Shown here: piece after piece, positions 11,458 to 22,332 of the stretch
Numbering within the stretch: position 1 is the first letter of the stretch
Layout: each line of letters begins with the position of its first letter
Assembly: GCF_033807715.1 (NCBI RefSeq)
Contig: NC_084591.1
Coordinates: forward strand, 49,292,415 to 49,356,414
Reading direction: 5' to 3'
Length of the DNA stretch: 64,000 bases
From: Cololabis saira
Lineage: Eukaryota; Chordata; Actinopteri; Beloniformes; Belonidae
Made by a program: the position numbers and the translations under genes
The notes under the pieces: model-generated
Told to the model about the DNA's origin: nothing
What the model saw: the letters and a program-made list of their open reading frames with translations, nothing else
The model's database searches: none

Positions 11458-12129
11458 TCAGTAGGGGATCAGAGGAGCACCGTGGTATGAGGTTGGGACC
11501 GGCAGAAATGACCTGGTCCTGTCCAGCAGAGCACCTCGGTGCTCCGGGGCCGACCAGGGGACTGTGGTACAGGGAAGGAACTCCCCTGGGACTCGGAAGG
11601 GCTGGCCGTAAACCAGTTCAGCAGAGGATGAGAGCAGGTCCTCTTTAGGTGCGGTACGGAGCCCCAGCATCACCCAAGGGAGCCTGACCCAGCCATAATC
11701 CCGGAGACTAGCTCTTAGGGCAGCCGTCATGGATCGGTGAAAGCGTTCACAGAGGCCATTGGCTTGCGGGTGATAAGCCGTAGTGCGGTGGACGGAGACC
11801 CCTAACTGCTGGGTAATGGATGTCCATAGCTCAGAAGTAAACAGGGCCCCCCGATCAGATGAAAAATCAGACGGGACTCCAAACCTGGCCACCCAGGTGC
11901 TGATGAAGACCCGAGCTACATCAGCTGTAGTTGTCGCAGACAGCGGGATCGCCTCCGGCCACCGAGTTGTCCTGTCCACCATAGTCAGGAGATGAGTGTT
12001 GCCCCTGGAGGGGGGGGAGGGACCCAACCAGGTCCAGGTTGACATGGTCGAAACGCCTTTCACGGACAGTGAACTGCTCCAGTGGGGCTCTAACGTGATG
12101 GTGGACTTTGGCACGCTGGCATGCCACAC
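11458..12129 (-). pseudogene. Gypsy integrase core, broken
   Basis: This encodes the core and C-terminal part of a retrotransposon integrase, the enzyme that inserts element DNA into the genome. The TRWPEAIPL block, the second catalytic Asp in SSDRGALFTS and the Glu-bearing YHPQANGLCERFHRS are clear. LRTAPKEDL and AELVYGQPFRVPGEF follow, typical of this Gypsy lineage. The upstream zinc-binding part lies in another frame (11921-12451), so a frameshift separates HHCC from the core around 11990. A further break near 11460 separates the C-terminal tail, which is readable at 11070-11440. Confidence 0.75.
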
Positions 12130-12451
12130 AGGTCTTCACCCAACTCGCCACATCCGTCTTCAAACCGTGCCAGACGAACTTTGAGGCCAACAGGCGCTGG
12201 GACGGTTTCCTGCCCGGATGCGACAGGCTATGTACAGCATCAAAAACCTGCTTTCTCCATGCACGCGGAACCACGGGGCGTGGCTGTGCCATAGACACGT
12301 CACACGCAGCCTCTAGAGGGGGGCCTTGTTTTGCCTGACGTATATCCAAAACTGATGCCGGCAGCACGCTCACCTGAGCACCTGTCACACAAGAACTTGC
12401 GACCGGAGATGGAGTCTGTGATATACAGCAAGCCTGCAGGTTGGCCCACAC
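11921..12451 (-). pseudogene. Gypsy protease tail fused to integrase zinc domain
   Basis: The protease segment SVLPASVLD runs directly into the integrase HHCC domain. Its histidines are in HSLSHPGRK and its cysteines in WVKTCVACQRAK. The first catalytic Asp region, FDHVNLDLVG, follows. The protease active-site Asp and the gag knuckle (CFYHAKFGSKAKKC) are readable in the next frame at 12390-12611. A single-base shift near 12400 therefore splits the DTG motif. Nothing of the RT or RNase H remains. Confidence 0.7.
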
Positions 12452-12611
12452 CCACGGCTCCTACCGAGTGCCGGCCAGTGCGTTTCCCCGATGCACCAAA
12501 TCTGCATGGAGGAAGGCATTTCTTGGCTTTGCTGCCAAACTTGGCGTGGTAAAAACACATCCCTGATGACTTTACCCAGCTGGCCACAGCAGGCGGTTGG
12601 AGCTGACACAA

Positions 12612-13046
12612 ACAAAAAGCTATTTTTAAATGGCAATTTATTTAAGTCAGCCATAAACTGAACAAACGCAGGATTTTCTAAAACATCATAGCCTAATAAA
12701 AGCCTTTTTTTCTTTCTAAATGACCTCTGAAATAAATAACACAAAACTGTTAACAAGCTGAATATAGGCTATTATTCAGAATAGTGCAAAGTGCAAAAGG
12801 GCTGGACTACATGTCGGTGGTCGACATGTAGTCCAGCCCTTTGAATGTCTTCTTTAGCTCATTTTCCATTTTTGTATATTCCTCAACCAAGTAGTTCAAC
12901 AAAGTTTTTCTACCCATTTGCCGCCTGGGCATGCTATGATGCTAATTAGCTGCCTGAAAGCGGGTGACTCCACTGTAGAAATAGGGAGCATGTTTTCTAC
13001 CACATACCGTGCAATTGTTTTGTCAAGTTGGACCTGACTTACAGAC
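12612..13046. other. non-coding spacer between two Gypsy relics
   Basis: This AT-rich spacer holds no gene. Its one striking structure is the perfect hairpin at 12796-12842, listed separately. Confidence 0.5.
12796..12842. repeat. perfect 21-bp inverted repeat with 5-nt loop
   Basis: The arm at 12796-12816 (starting AAAGGGCTGGACTAC) is exactly complementary to 12822-12842, separated by GTGGT. There are no mismatches. It is not at the end of any element I can define. Confidence 0.9.
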
Positions 13047-13221
13047 TGTTATGTTGTGGGAAAAGATAACGTTAGACGTAACTCAGGTCAGAGCTGACGT
13101 GACATGAATGCCTGAAAAAACCACTGACTCCATAAACCGTAACTGGCAGTGTCGTAAACAGAAACAGTTCTTAAAGTGACAAACCTTTTTAGTGTATGTC
13201 TGTGAACTACCAGACATAACA
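13047..13221 (-). repeat. candidate 3' LTR of the antisense Gypsy
   Basis: On the minus strand the segment begins TGTTATGTCTGG directly after a GAAGGGGGGGGAAA polypurine tract (13222-13235), which itself follows the end of the integrase frame. It ends with CATAACA, giving short inverted TGTTATG ends. The length (175 bp) is short for a Gypsy LTR and no second copy is present, because the other end of the element is truncated. The call is therefore tentative. Confidence 0.45.
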
Positions 13222-13242
13222 TTTCCCCCCCCTTCACACAAC

Positions 13243-15138
13243 CTAGGTGTGATACTCAGTCTCAAAGTCCCCCAGGTGTCTAGGCCTGGTGCGAGCCCGA
13301 GCTGGGCGACCCTCGGGTGCAGCAGCAATGTCCGGTGGCCGCTCTTCGCCTGCGGCCTGTGCTTGGACAGCTGGGGCGGCTGCCACATCGAACTGTGTAG
13401 CCGGCAGGGCTGTAACGGCCGGCACACCCAGTCCAGACCCGGGTGGGGCGTGCACCTTACGCAGGCGGTTAGCATGCCAGCGAGTGCCGTCGGTTAACCT
13501 GAAGGAAGCTGGGCCAAGCCGTTTGGTAACCTGGACGGGGTCTGACCAGAACGACTGGAGCTTGTCGCCACGATGAGGTCGTCGGACCCTGACCCAATCC
13601 GAGACAGCGATGGCAGGTGGTCTAACCCGTTGGGTCCTGTCGAAGCGGTCCTTCATCTGGCGTTGACGGGTAGTGACTGCGGCTTGTACCGGGTGAACTG
13701 GGACCTCAGACAGTGTGGGGCGGAGCCTATCCAGAGGCAGCTGGAGCTCCCGTCCCAGCATGAGGGAGGCTGGGGAAACTCCTGTGGTGGCGTGTCGGGT
13801 GGCCCGATAGTGCAGCAGCGTCTGTAGGAGACTGGTGGTGAGTGTGCACCCTTGTGCCAAGTGAGCCCTGATCCCGTTCTTCAGCGTTTGATTTAAATGT
13901 TCCACCCCCCCGTTCGCCGCCGGGTTGTAGAACGCCGTGCGGATGTGGCGAATCCCTTTCCCCGCCAGGTATGAAGACAGTTCATGGGAGACCATTTGGG
14001 GTCCATTGTCAGTTGTGATCCTCCGGGGTAAGCCCCAACGTGCGAACAGAGACTCCAGAATGTCAATGAGCACCTTGGCCGTGACGGAGCCCGCAGGTGC
14101 CACCTCCGGCCAATTAGAGTGGAGGTCGTAAACCACGACGAGGAACCTCTGGTGATGCGGCACCCCATGCAGCTCACCACAGATGTCAAGCTGCAGGTGC
14201 TCCCAGGGCTGTGATGGCCAGTCCAATGGCTGCATGGGTGGGGGTGGGGCCTGGGCCCTGGTCTTGCCGCTAAGAAGGCAAGCAGTGCAGTCCCTGACCA
14301 GGGCCTCTATTTCCCTGTCGATGCCCGGCCACCACACAACATCACGGCACCTCTGTTTGAGCCTGACTATGCCCAGGTGACCCTCGTGCGCCATAGCAAG
14401 GACACGCGCCCGGAGGTCACCAGGGACCACAGTGCAGAGCCCACGGGCGACACAGGTGTCGTTCCAGCACGACAACTCCTCCCTGACCCTGTGATAGGGA
14501 AGCAGCTCGTCGGGTACCTTCCCAGGCCAGCCTTCCCTGACGTAGGTCGAGAGTGTGGACAGGATGGGGTCGTCCGCGGAGGCGTCCCGAAGCTCCTGCA
14601 GCGACACCGTCTCGTTGAGGGGTGTGTGGAGGAGCTGGATGAGGTCCTGTTTGGCCTGGTCCCGTTCGGGTGCCAAAGGTTGGGCTGTGGGCGGGCTAGG
14701 GATCACACGTGACAGCAGGTCAGCCACCACGTTGTCGTGGCCTGGCGTGAACTGCAGACGGAAGTTGTACTCCTGCAGTCGGCCAGCCCAACGATGGAGG
14801 CGGAGCGGTTTGTGGCTGGTGCCTGACGTTGCCAGGAGGGTAGTGAGGGCCTGGTGGTCGGTCCTCAGTGTGAATGTACGCCCGTAAAGGTACATATGCC
14901 AGCGCTCACAAGCCCAGAGGCAAGCTAAGGCCTCCCGCTCCCCCACCGAGTACCTCTGTTCTATGGGACTGAGAGCCCGCGAGGCGAAGGCGATCAGTCT
15001 CTCGACGCCCCCCTGCAGCTGGGACATCACCGCGCCGACGGCGAGGGCAGAGGCGTCGCACGTGACGAAGGTGGGGCTGACCAGGTCGAAGTGCGCCAGG
15101 ACCGGTGCAGAGGTGAGCTGAGACTTCAGTAGGCGCAC
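13243..15138 (-). pseudogene. Gypsy RNase H-integrase segment of pol
   Basis: This 631-residue frame encodes RNase H and integrase. RNase H residues are visible in FVTCDASALAVGAV (about residue 26) and TDHQAL (about 118). The integrase zinc domain has H-H in AHEGHLGIVRLKQRC and CTAC near residue 283. The catalytic core shows QLDICGEL, TTDNGPQMV and GVEHLNQTL for the D,D,E triad. The C-terminus ends with a GPASFRLTDGTRWHANRLRK SH3-like segment. This part is intact, but it is cut off from its RT by the lesions at 15138-15242, so no complete Pol can be made. Histidine and asparagine differences from typical copies may be drift. Confidence 0.8.
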
Positions 15139-15239
15139 GGCGTCGGAACATGCCGGTGTCCAGATCCAGGGCTCGTCCTGCTTCAGCAGTTTACGCAGCG
15201 GCGCAGTCGTGGCAGAGTACTGTGGAAGGAACGGAGGTA

Positions 15240-16498
15240 TTACGCCGTCATGCCCAGGAAAGAGGCCACCTGAGCGGCTGAGGTTGGCTCCGGGACACGG
15301 TGGATGGCCTCTGTGTTTGAGTGGAGTGGGTACGTGCCACCCGGTGAGAGGCGGAACCCGACAAAGTCAATGGCTGGTGCGGCGAAGACACACTTCTCGC
15401 CATTGAGTGTGAGGTGATGCTTGGCCATTGCACTGAACACCCTGTGCAGGCGCTCATCGTGTTCCTCGATCGTGGCCCCGAGAACCACAATGTCATCCAG
15501 GTAGACGGCCACACTCGGTATACCTGCGAAGACGGAGGCCATAATTTTGTGGAAGCAGCTGGGGCCGGAGCTTAGCCCAAACGCCATGCGTTTGTAGCGG
15601 AACACCCCTCTGTGGGTGATGAAAGCGGTGAGGTTGCGGCTCTCGGGGTGTAGTGGCACCTGGAGGTAACCCTGGTGGAGGTCCAGTTTAGAAAAAACGG
15701 TGGACCCGTGGAACTGGGCGATGAGCTCCTCTGTGGTTGGCAGGGGGTATTTGTCGGGGATGATGGCCTTGTTCACCGCTCGAAGGTCCACGCAGAGTCG
15801 CAGCCCCCCAGACTTCTTCCTGGCCACCACCAAGTTGGAGATCCAGGGTGACGCGTTCACCTGCTCGATGATATCGTCATCCAGCATACCTTGCAGCTGG
15901 GCAGAGATGTCATCACGGAGGGCCAGGGGAGAACGACGGAGGGGCTGTATGACAGGCGTCACAGTCGGGTCCAACAGGGGCTGGTGGGCGAAACCCACGA
16001 GGCAGCCCACCCCGCTGAACAGCGCATGCCACTGTTGCTGCCAGGGGATGACAACGGCGTTAATCTCCGAGCCGGTGGTGTCCAGCAGGGTGAAACCGAG
16101 GCTGGTGAAGAGGTCCTCCCCGCTGTCAGCGCTCACATGAAGGAGGGGCGTCTGTGAGGTGAGCGCGCCCGCTGCCTGTGTCTGTGAGGGCGGGGGAGTA
16201 GAGAAGCTCGCCGCGCACTCCAGCGCAGATTCAACCTGAACCGCGAGGTTTATTGCTGCCGCTAAAGTCAGATCATAATTTTCCAGCAACAGTCTTTGTC
16301 TTATTTTGTTGCAGCTTGTGTGCAATATCAGTTGGTCCCGCACCATTTCGTCCCGCAGTCCTCCAAACTTACAGGAATTAGCCAAACCCCGCAGGTCCGC
16401 CACGTACTGAGCCACTGATTCTCCTGGCCTTTGATGTCGCCGCCGGAACAGGACCCGGCGGAGCAGAGCACTTTGTGGAGCAGCGAAATGTCCTTTCA
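15240..16498 (-). pseudogene. Gypsy gag remnant fused to protease end and RT
   Basis: Minus-strand reading starts in gag (VAQYVADLRGLANSCKFGG). It then jumps to the tail of the protease region (SGEDLFTSLGFTLLDTTGSE) and continues into RT. RT landmarks are ASPWISNLVVARKKSGG, DLRAVNKAI, FSKLDLHQGYLQVPL and the catalytic VYLDDIVV at about residue 306 of the open frame. The gag zinc knuckle and the protease DTG are absent, so an internal deletion joined gag to the protease tail in frame. A TAA at 15240-15242 ends the frame, and a frameshift near 15215 precedes the RNase H segment. The open frame has no ATG at its natural start; gag coding extends up to about 16498. Confidence 0.8.
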
Positions 16499-17457
16499 GT
16501 AGATGTTAACGGAGCAATATTCCATTTTAGATTATATTTCTGTAGCAAAATCAAACAGCAATTTTATTGCTTTATATAAATTCCCCCTGACCTGGTACAA
16601 AATAATTCACCCCTGCCAGAGTTATCATGGGTGTGAACTCAAACAATAGAGACATAAACATATCGAACCAGGCTGTAAATGTTTAGTTCTGCTGTGAAGT
16701 TGGACATTTTAATATGGAAGTCAAAGGAGATTGACTCGCTTTTGGGGCTAGACTCTAGCGGCCAGTCAAGGAACTGCAACAAATCTTCACTCTACATTGG
16801 CTTCAACCTGAAAGTTAGATGGTTGGTGCTTGATTGTAATGTGACATTTATTATGCAATTATTGGGACCAATTAATCTCACAGGGTTTCGTTAAAACCAA
16901 GAGAGACCAAGAGATTAACTATCTGCCATCAACTGAGCAAACTATTCCAAGCTGGACATTTATTTTTGTAAAGATCATTTTACCTTTTCCATTTTAGCCA
17001 TCACAAAAACTGAATAAATAAATAAACAAACCAAGACAATCCTTTTCATTCTTTCATCCTCACTGAGAGGAGTCCAACAGATGTTTAAATATAACCATGA
17101 CCCATTACACATTGCTTTTAAATATTTAATCTCCCCTGTAATCCCCCTCTCAAACTCAGAAGGAGTACACACCATTCCCGTCATTCACATGGGGAACAGA
17201 CAGCCTGCGTGCCAGAGTTGCATGTGACATTTAGCTGCAGGAGAAGTGGGAGTTGAGCAGGAGGATGCTGAATAAAGTGTGGTGGGATCCCGAGATGGAA
17301 CAACTCACACTAAAACAAGAGGGACAGTAAAGTTGTAAATAAAACAGGATGAGTCAAAGAGGAACCATAGCCCAAAACTAAACAGGGGAGTGGGGAGTGT
17401 TAAAAGATATTTTTATTCATAGTCAAGTTGAATACCGTGACAAAATTATTTGTTATA
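16499..17457. other. no gene recognised
   Basis: AT-rich sequence with a few short frames on either strand, none with domain motifs. It may be unique flanking DNA between insertions. Confidence 0.45.
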
Positions 17458-17785
17458 CAGGACTGTCTCAGAAAATTAGAATATTGTGATAAAGTCCTTT
17501 ATTTTCTGTAATGCAAAAATGTCATACATTCTGGATTCATTACAAATCAACTGAAATATTGCAAGCCTTTTATTATTATAATATTGCTGATGATGCCTTA
17601 CAGTTTAAGAATATCCTATCTCAAAAAATTTGAATATTCTGGGAATCTTAATCTTAAACTGTAAGACATAATCAGTAATATTAAAATAATAAAAGGCTTG
17701 CAATATTTCAGTTGATTTGTAATGAATCCAGAATGTATGACATTTTAGTTTTTGTAATTGCATTACAGAAAATCAGAATATTCTG
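17458..17785. mobile_element. palindromic mariner-like MITE
   Basis: The copy lies between TA dinucleotides (17456-17457 and 17786-17787). It begins CAGGACTGTCTCAG and folds back on itself around 17640, with arms containing TGTCATACATTCTGGATTC and its complement near 17720-17750. The right terminus has decayed. It is non-coding; the partial relative is at 7921-8155. Confidence 0.7.
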
Positions 17786-17886
17786 TAGACACTTATATCA
17801 AACACTGCACCTTCAAGCTGATGCATTTTAATGATACTGCCTTATATACTACTTCATAACTTTATTCATTTTCAGTAGTATTTTTT

Positions 17887-18529
17887 AGGACCCGAGCACT
17901 GACGGTGCGAAGGCCCTATTGTATCTGTAGGATTTTTTTTCTCGTTTTCTTTCTCGTTTTTCAAATTTTTTTTCCCCAAAAGCCCCAAAAGTCACCAAAT
18001 TTTGCATGCAAGCCAGGCCTGGCGAAAAATTTGATATTTAATGGTTTGCATTAATGGGCGTGGCCTAATGGCTCAACAGCGCCCCATAGAAAACTTTGTT
18101 TGACGTACATGCACGAAAATCGCTACACACCTGTATCATGTGGCAACTAAAAAAAAAGTCTCTTGGCGCCATGGCCCAAACCGAACAGGAAGTCGGCCAT
18201 TTTGAACATTTTGAATTAATCGTGTAATTTTGGCGCAATTTATGCCATTTCTTCGGCCGTTAATGCGGCCCGAACCGTAACGTGCACCCAGGTGTGTTAT
18301 ACATCAAAATGTGCATCTTGATTCTGCGACGGTGGGCATTACTTTTCTCAGTCAAAAGCGTTACCGTGGCAACGCTAGACGCCAAAAATGCAATAACTGC
18401 AATAACTTTTGAATGGTTTGACATAAAGAGCTGTGGGTGCTGTCATCGGACTCGATTTTGAGTCCTTGACCATAATTGGTGCAAATTGCAGGCGCGAGGG
18501 CCCGTTCATCCCTGCTTGCAGCTTTAATT
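17887..18529 (+). repeat. unclassified fish interspersed repeat, copy B
   Basis: It starts AGGACCCGAGCACTGACGG and ends GCTTGCAGCTTTAATT. In between it has the shared blocks CCCCATAGAAAACTTTG, CACCCAGGTGTGTTATACAT and CTTTTGAATGGTTTGACAT. Copies C and D lie on the other strand. It carries no coding potential and I see no target duplication. Confidence 0.65.
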
Positions 18530-19385
18530 TTTATTTCTTGTTTTTTTAGGCCTTCTCTGAAGGCGTAGAAGGCCCTGAAGGTTCCCCACTGGTGTTCCAT
18601 GTCAGCAATGATCTGGTGTGATGGCTGACAAGCAGACCGGGGCTCACAGATCGGAGCAGCTGAAATGACTCGTGTCGACACCTGAGCTGCATTTGTTTCC
18701 AGATGAAAGTGATCAGCCTAAACCTGCTAAATGATAGCTTGTCTTCCATCCGTCCCAACTGGGCCGCAGCAGGCCTGTAACACAGCTCCAAATCTTGTCA
18801 TTGACTTGAGCCTTTCAGTCGTCGTGACTTACAGCTGTCCTCTCCGTCCACCTCCATCCTTCGCTCCCTCCTTCTGGATAAGACTGCAATCTCTTGACCC
18901 CGGTTCAAACGCGGACATGACAGCTGGAGATGTCAGCTCAAGGTTTTCAGCATCCCCCCTTCCACCTCTGTCTCCGTCTTTGTCTGGTGACCGCTGGACA
19001 CTGCGAGGAGCTTGACATGACAGGTTTAGATGTCACCTCACTGCTACATGACCCTGGGCTGGCCCTCCCCCCGACTCCCTCTCTCCTCCGAGCGTCTCAG
19101 CGTTGGTCTCCATCTCTTAGCGGTGACCTGCTCAGGTTCAGACATGACAGGTGGAGATGTCAGCGGCTCTGTGTTGTGACCACGACTCCCTACAGTCGCT
19201 GGCAAAACAAGTGTGGATGTGCCCCCAGGTGGAGCTCACCGCTGTTCTCACCTCACTAACACTCACGTCGTCATCGTCCTCAGCCACTGATTCCTCTGGA
19301 GGTCTTTATTTCATTTCCTGTTGCCTCATTTATATCCTTCCTATGCATTCTTTTTAACATATACAATTATTATACTATTTTAATT
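18530..19385. other. low-repeat stretch with recurring GACATGACAG motif
   Basis: No gene is recognised. The sequence is more GC-balanced than its surroundings. It carries a motif ACATGACAG(C/G)TGGAGATGTCA at about 18915, 19015 (variant) and 19142, with another at 28223 in a different stretch. The motif has TGACA/TGTCA dyad symmetry. Confidence 0.4.
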
Positions 19386-20175
19386 AGTACTCGAGTTGAG
19401 GAGGGATGAGGGGGGATGGCATCCCCCTGAAATAATAACGGTCCAAATCATCCCCCCTGAAATAAAAACGGTCCAAATCATCCCCCCTGTAAAACTGCCA
19501 TCCCTCCTTTCCATCCCTTATGTCATTTCATCAATGAATGTGGTTTTACTGCTATTTCAACATTTAGAGTCATCACCAGAAAAATAACACCAGAAAAATA
19601 ACTTATTTGACAATTTTCACCTGTTTCAAGTAAATTTTCACTTGAAATAAGTAGAAAAATCTGCCAGTGGGACAGGATTTATCTTCTTATTACAAGCAAA
19701 AAAATCTTGTTCCACTGGCAGATTTTTCTACTTATTTCAAGTGAAAATCTACTTGAAACAGGTGAAAATTGTTGTTTTTTCCAGTGATGAGTCTTGTTTT
19801 AAGTGTAATGAGATTTTTTTTACTAAAATGAGACATTTTAACTAGAAATAAGACAAATATTCTTGTTAAGATTGTGAGTTCTTGCAGTGATCCATGTTAC
19901 TTATCCTGTGAAGGACAGAGTCATATTGATAAGTTCAGAAAAGTGTTTTTTATTGTTGTGTTTTGATGTATTTGATGTAAGTCCAGTGGATATTTAAAGC
20001 TTACAGAAGGCTGCATTTAACTGCTGCTATGTCATTCCTGCAGTATTTCTGCAGGTGTTTTGGTCACTGCTATTATTTGTAATATATTATATTATTTGTA
20101 ATCAGCACAAATTATCTGTGCCCATATGATAAAATCCACCATCCCCCCTGATTGTTTTTTACAACTCGAGTACTG
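19386..20175 (+). mobile_element. non-autonomous hAT-N element, copy 1
   Basis: It is bounded by TAGTACTCGAGTTG on the left and CAACTCGAGTACTG on the right. It includes a G-rich GATGAGGGGGGATGG head, two units of an AAACGGTCCAAATC repeat, and an internal palindrome with arms around CTGCCAGTGG. Three other copies occur (30376, 37959, 52218), two of which have 7-of-8-bp target duplications. This copy's duplication is not clear. It is non-coding. Confidence 0.75.
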
Positions 20176-20747
20176 CATATACTATTATTGTGCAGTTTTA
20201 ACTATTTTAACTTAGTTAAAATTAAAACGGGTCGGATTATGTTTAAAGTCTGGAATAAATTGTTACCAAACATCCAAATAATGTTCGTGGTTAGAGAGGG
20301 AACATACAATTTAAGAGGGAATCATAATTTTAAACAGCTTACCATCCAGTCAACTCTGAAAAGTATGTGCGTATCTGTCTGTGGTGTAAAATTGTGGAAC
20401 AAACTAGATGAGGACATGAAAATGTGCATTAACTCAAAACTATTTAAAAATAAGTATAAAAAAACACTCTTGACCAGCTACAAAGAACTGGACAGCTAAT
20501 TTTATAATTTTTTGTAGACAGGATTTTATTTAGTTAGCATGTTTGTAATGTGAGTTTTATTTATATTCATTCATATTAAAGTTAAATGTTCTGAATTCTT
20601 TAGATTGCATTGATTTATAGATTATGAATATTCTTATGGAATTGTGTATGAATGTGTGAATGTATGTGTGTGTAAATGGATGTGTATATGTATAGGTGTG
20701 TTTGTGTGTATGTAGGTGTTTACATATATGTATATATATATATATAT
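20176..20747 (+). pseudogene. Rex-like LINE C-terminus (left part of a split copy)
   Basis: The plus strand (about 20225-20500) encodes the C-terminal tail of a non-LTR retrotransposon protein. It begins FKVWNKLLPNIQIMF, passes through REGTYNLRGNHNFKQ, has the conserved CGVKLWNKLDEDMK block and ends with FKNKYKKTLL followed by TAA at 20500. No RT catalytic segment is present, so the copy is 5' truncated. The 3' UTR continues to the TA-rich run near 20740. There it is split by a palindromic MITE and a hAT element and resumes at 25870. The frame is open, but it is only a tail without enzymatic domains. Confidence 0.65.
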
Positions 20748-21077
20748 GGGCTCAAATTAATGCCATAAGTATTTTGTATCTGTACATAAACTTTGTACTT
20801 GTAGAAATATTTTGTGCATGTGCAAAAAATATTTGTACTTGCAAAACATATTTGTACTTGTAAAAATATTTTGTGCGTGTGAAAAAAATATTTGTACTTG
20901 TAGAAATAGTAGCTTTTGTAAAAAAAATTTGTAGCTTTGTATCTAGAAGTACAAATATGTTTTGCAAGTACAAATATTTTTTGCAAGTACAAATATTTTT
21001 TGCACATGCACAAAATATTTCTACAAGTACAAAGTTTATTTACAGATACAAAATACTTATGGCATTAATTTGAGCCC
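20748..21077. mobile_element. 330-bp palindromic MITE
   Basis: The ends GGGCTCAAATTAATGCCATA and its complement lie at 20748 and 21077 within TATATA-rich flanks. The two arms are complementary over most of their length, with a centre near 20920, so transcripts would form one long hairpin. Blocks of TTTGTACTTG recur in each arm. It has no coding capacity. The TA-rich flank hides the target duplication. Confidence 0.8.
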
Positions 21078-21398
21078 ATATATATATACAGTATATATAC
21101 ATATATACAGGGCTGCACATAAGTGGGCCGCCAGAGCGCATGCGCCGTCAAAATCCACAGTGCGCTGTCAATCTTGCGCTGCAAAGCGCTTTTGCGTACC
21201 AACAGCTGGGGCTCATATTATTGGTTGTGGCCAGACCAGAATACTAATATTAAAAAATCTATTGGGAGAGCTTTTCCCCAGAACTGCCACTCAAAGTTGG
21301 TACTGGCCAATCACAGCGCGTCCGTTGCTGCGGTGGGTTGGGCAGGGAGAGAGGTAAGCTTCAGCTTTACTGAACAAACTCCGACACGTCTCGTCAAA

Positions 21399-21555
21399 AT
21401 GTCCAAGAAGCAAGCGCCATTAAGTAATTATTTTGGCGTTCCACCACCACCAACTACAAAGAGACGCCAAACTGAACCACTACCCGTGGATAGAAACAGA
21501 AAACGTGTGTTTGCCGAGAAGTGGCTGCATGATGTTACGCGGCGACGCGCACCGT
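21399..21555 (+). pseudogene. hAT transposase N-terminal stub
   Basis: An ATG at 21399 opens a frame of about 50 residues starting MSKKQAPLSNYFGV, followed by a basic stretch ending RNRKRVFAEKWLHDV. Short MSKRQ-like leaders and a KWL motif are common at the N-terminus of vertebrate hAT transposase-like proteins. The frame then reaches diverged non-coding element DNA and the Gypsy insertion at 21560. No zinc finger, catalytic residues or dimerisation domain remain. The position, just inside the left terminal repeat, fits a transposase start. Confidence 0.5.
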
Positions 21556-21559
21556 AGGT

Positions 21560-22329
21560 TGTAGCGACCCAGCTGATCTGACGTCATTAAATAATCCAGC
21601 CGTTCACGCCCCTTTCCATGCAACCAATGAGAACACGCCAACACCCCTGCAAATTACTTCAAAACACACCCATCCACTCTTGTCAGACCTGCGGTAAAAC
21701 ACAGCCAAAGACACAACTAGAGTTGACACAACCAATATTGATTGATCTTACCTGCTACGGGAAGTCCTTGTTCTTAAAGCCATTGTGCATTGAAGCCCAC
21801 GGTAAGAACCTCCTGAGCATCTAGCAGTTACGAGCATATTTCATTTATAACCCTTGGTAAAAATAAGCCTTACTGAATCCACAGAGTTCCTAGCTCCATG
21901 ACTGCTTTGTCCCCCAGACTGACCAGACTTTGCTTACGGGAGGTACAGTGTCTTGTTTTATTTTGTCTTTAAAATCATTTTCACCGTGTGGTGTGTTTAC
22001 CTGACACTGTTTCCTGGTTGCCCGTAGGGTGGGGATCCGCGGTAAAACCCGGACCGGATCTAATTTTTGTATACTGGAATACACAGTCGGGGATCGGGAG
22101 TGGAATGACCGGAATTCCGGGATTATATGGAATGGACTGAAATACAAAGAAACAAACGGAAACTTGTGTTGTGTCTTGTCTGAATAATTGTTTCTTTATT
22201 GTATGTTGGTTATTTTGGAGCACTATCACATTGTTGTACGGGTTGAAGGTCTGTTTATTTTTGAGTTGAAAGTTATTTTTATTTGTCAGACGTGACTCTG
22301 ACTGGCACCCCTTAGACCAGCCCGTTACA
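21560..22329 (+). repeat. 5' LTR of Gypsy
   Basis: A 770-bp LTR beginning TGTAGCGACCCAG and ending CCGTTACA, inside the hAT. It contains a CRE-like TGACGTCA near its start. It matches the 3' LTR base for base as far as I can read. Confidence 0.9.
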
Positions 22330-22332
22330 AAG

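Larger units (their letters stand above)
11060..12611 (-). mobile_element. Gypsy relic: gag-PR joined to IN, RT/RNase H deleted
   Basis: The minus strand carries a Ty3/Gypsy remnant in the order gag zinc-knuckle end, protease, integrase and Pol C-terminus. RT and RNase H, which should lie between protease and integrase, are missing. The join occurs near 12310. The proline/arginine-rich Pol tail ends near 11075 and no LTR is recognisable beyond it. The relic is flanked by non-coding DNA on both sides. It is a deletion derivative that later gained frameshifts. Confidence 0.75.
13047..16498 (-). mobile_element. Gypsy relic: gag remnant-RT-RNase H-IN
   Basis: This antisense Ty3/Gypsy copy has the order gag remnant, end of protease, RT, RNase H, integrase and possible 3' LTR. 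It differs in lineage from the relic at 11060-12611, so the pair are separate insertions. The gag is truncated at its N-terminus at about 16498. The zinc knuckle and protease active site are deleted between gag and RT. A stop and a frameshift interrupt pol near 15240. Confidence 0.8.

Noticed and set aside
12796..12842. MicroRNA precursor
   Set aside because: The stem is perfect and only 21 bp with a 5-nt loop, too short for a typical animal precursor.
13083..13497. Overlapping plus- and minus-strand frames in the Gypsy tail
   Set aside because: They are shadows of the Gypsy integrase C-terminus and its polypurine tract.
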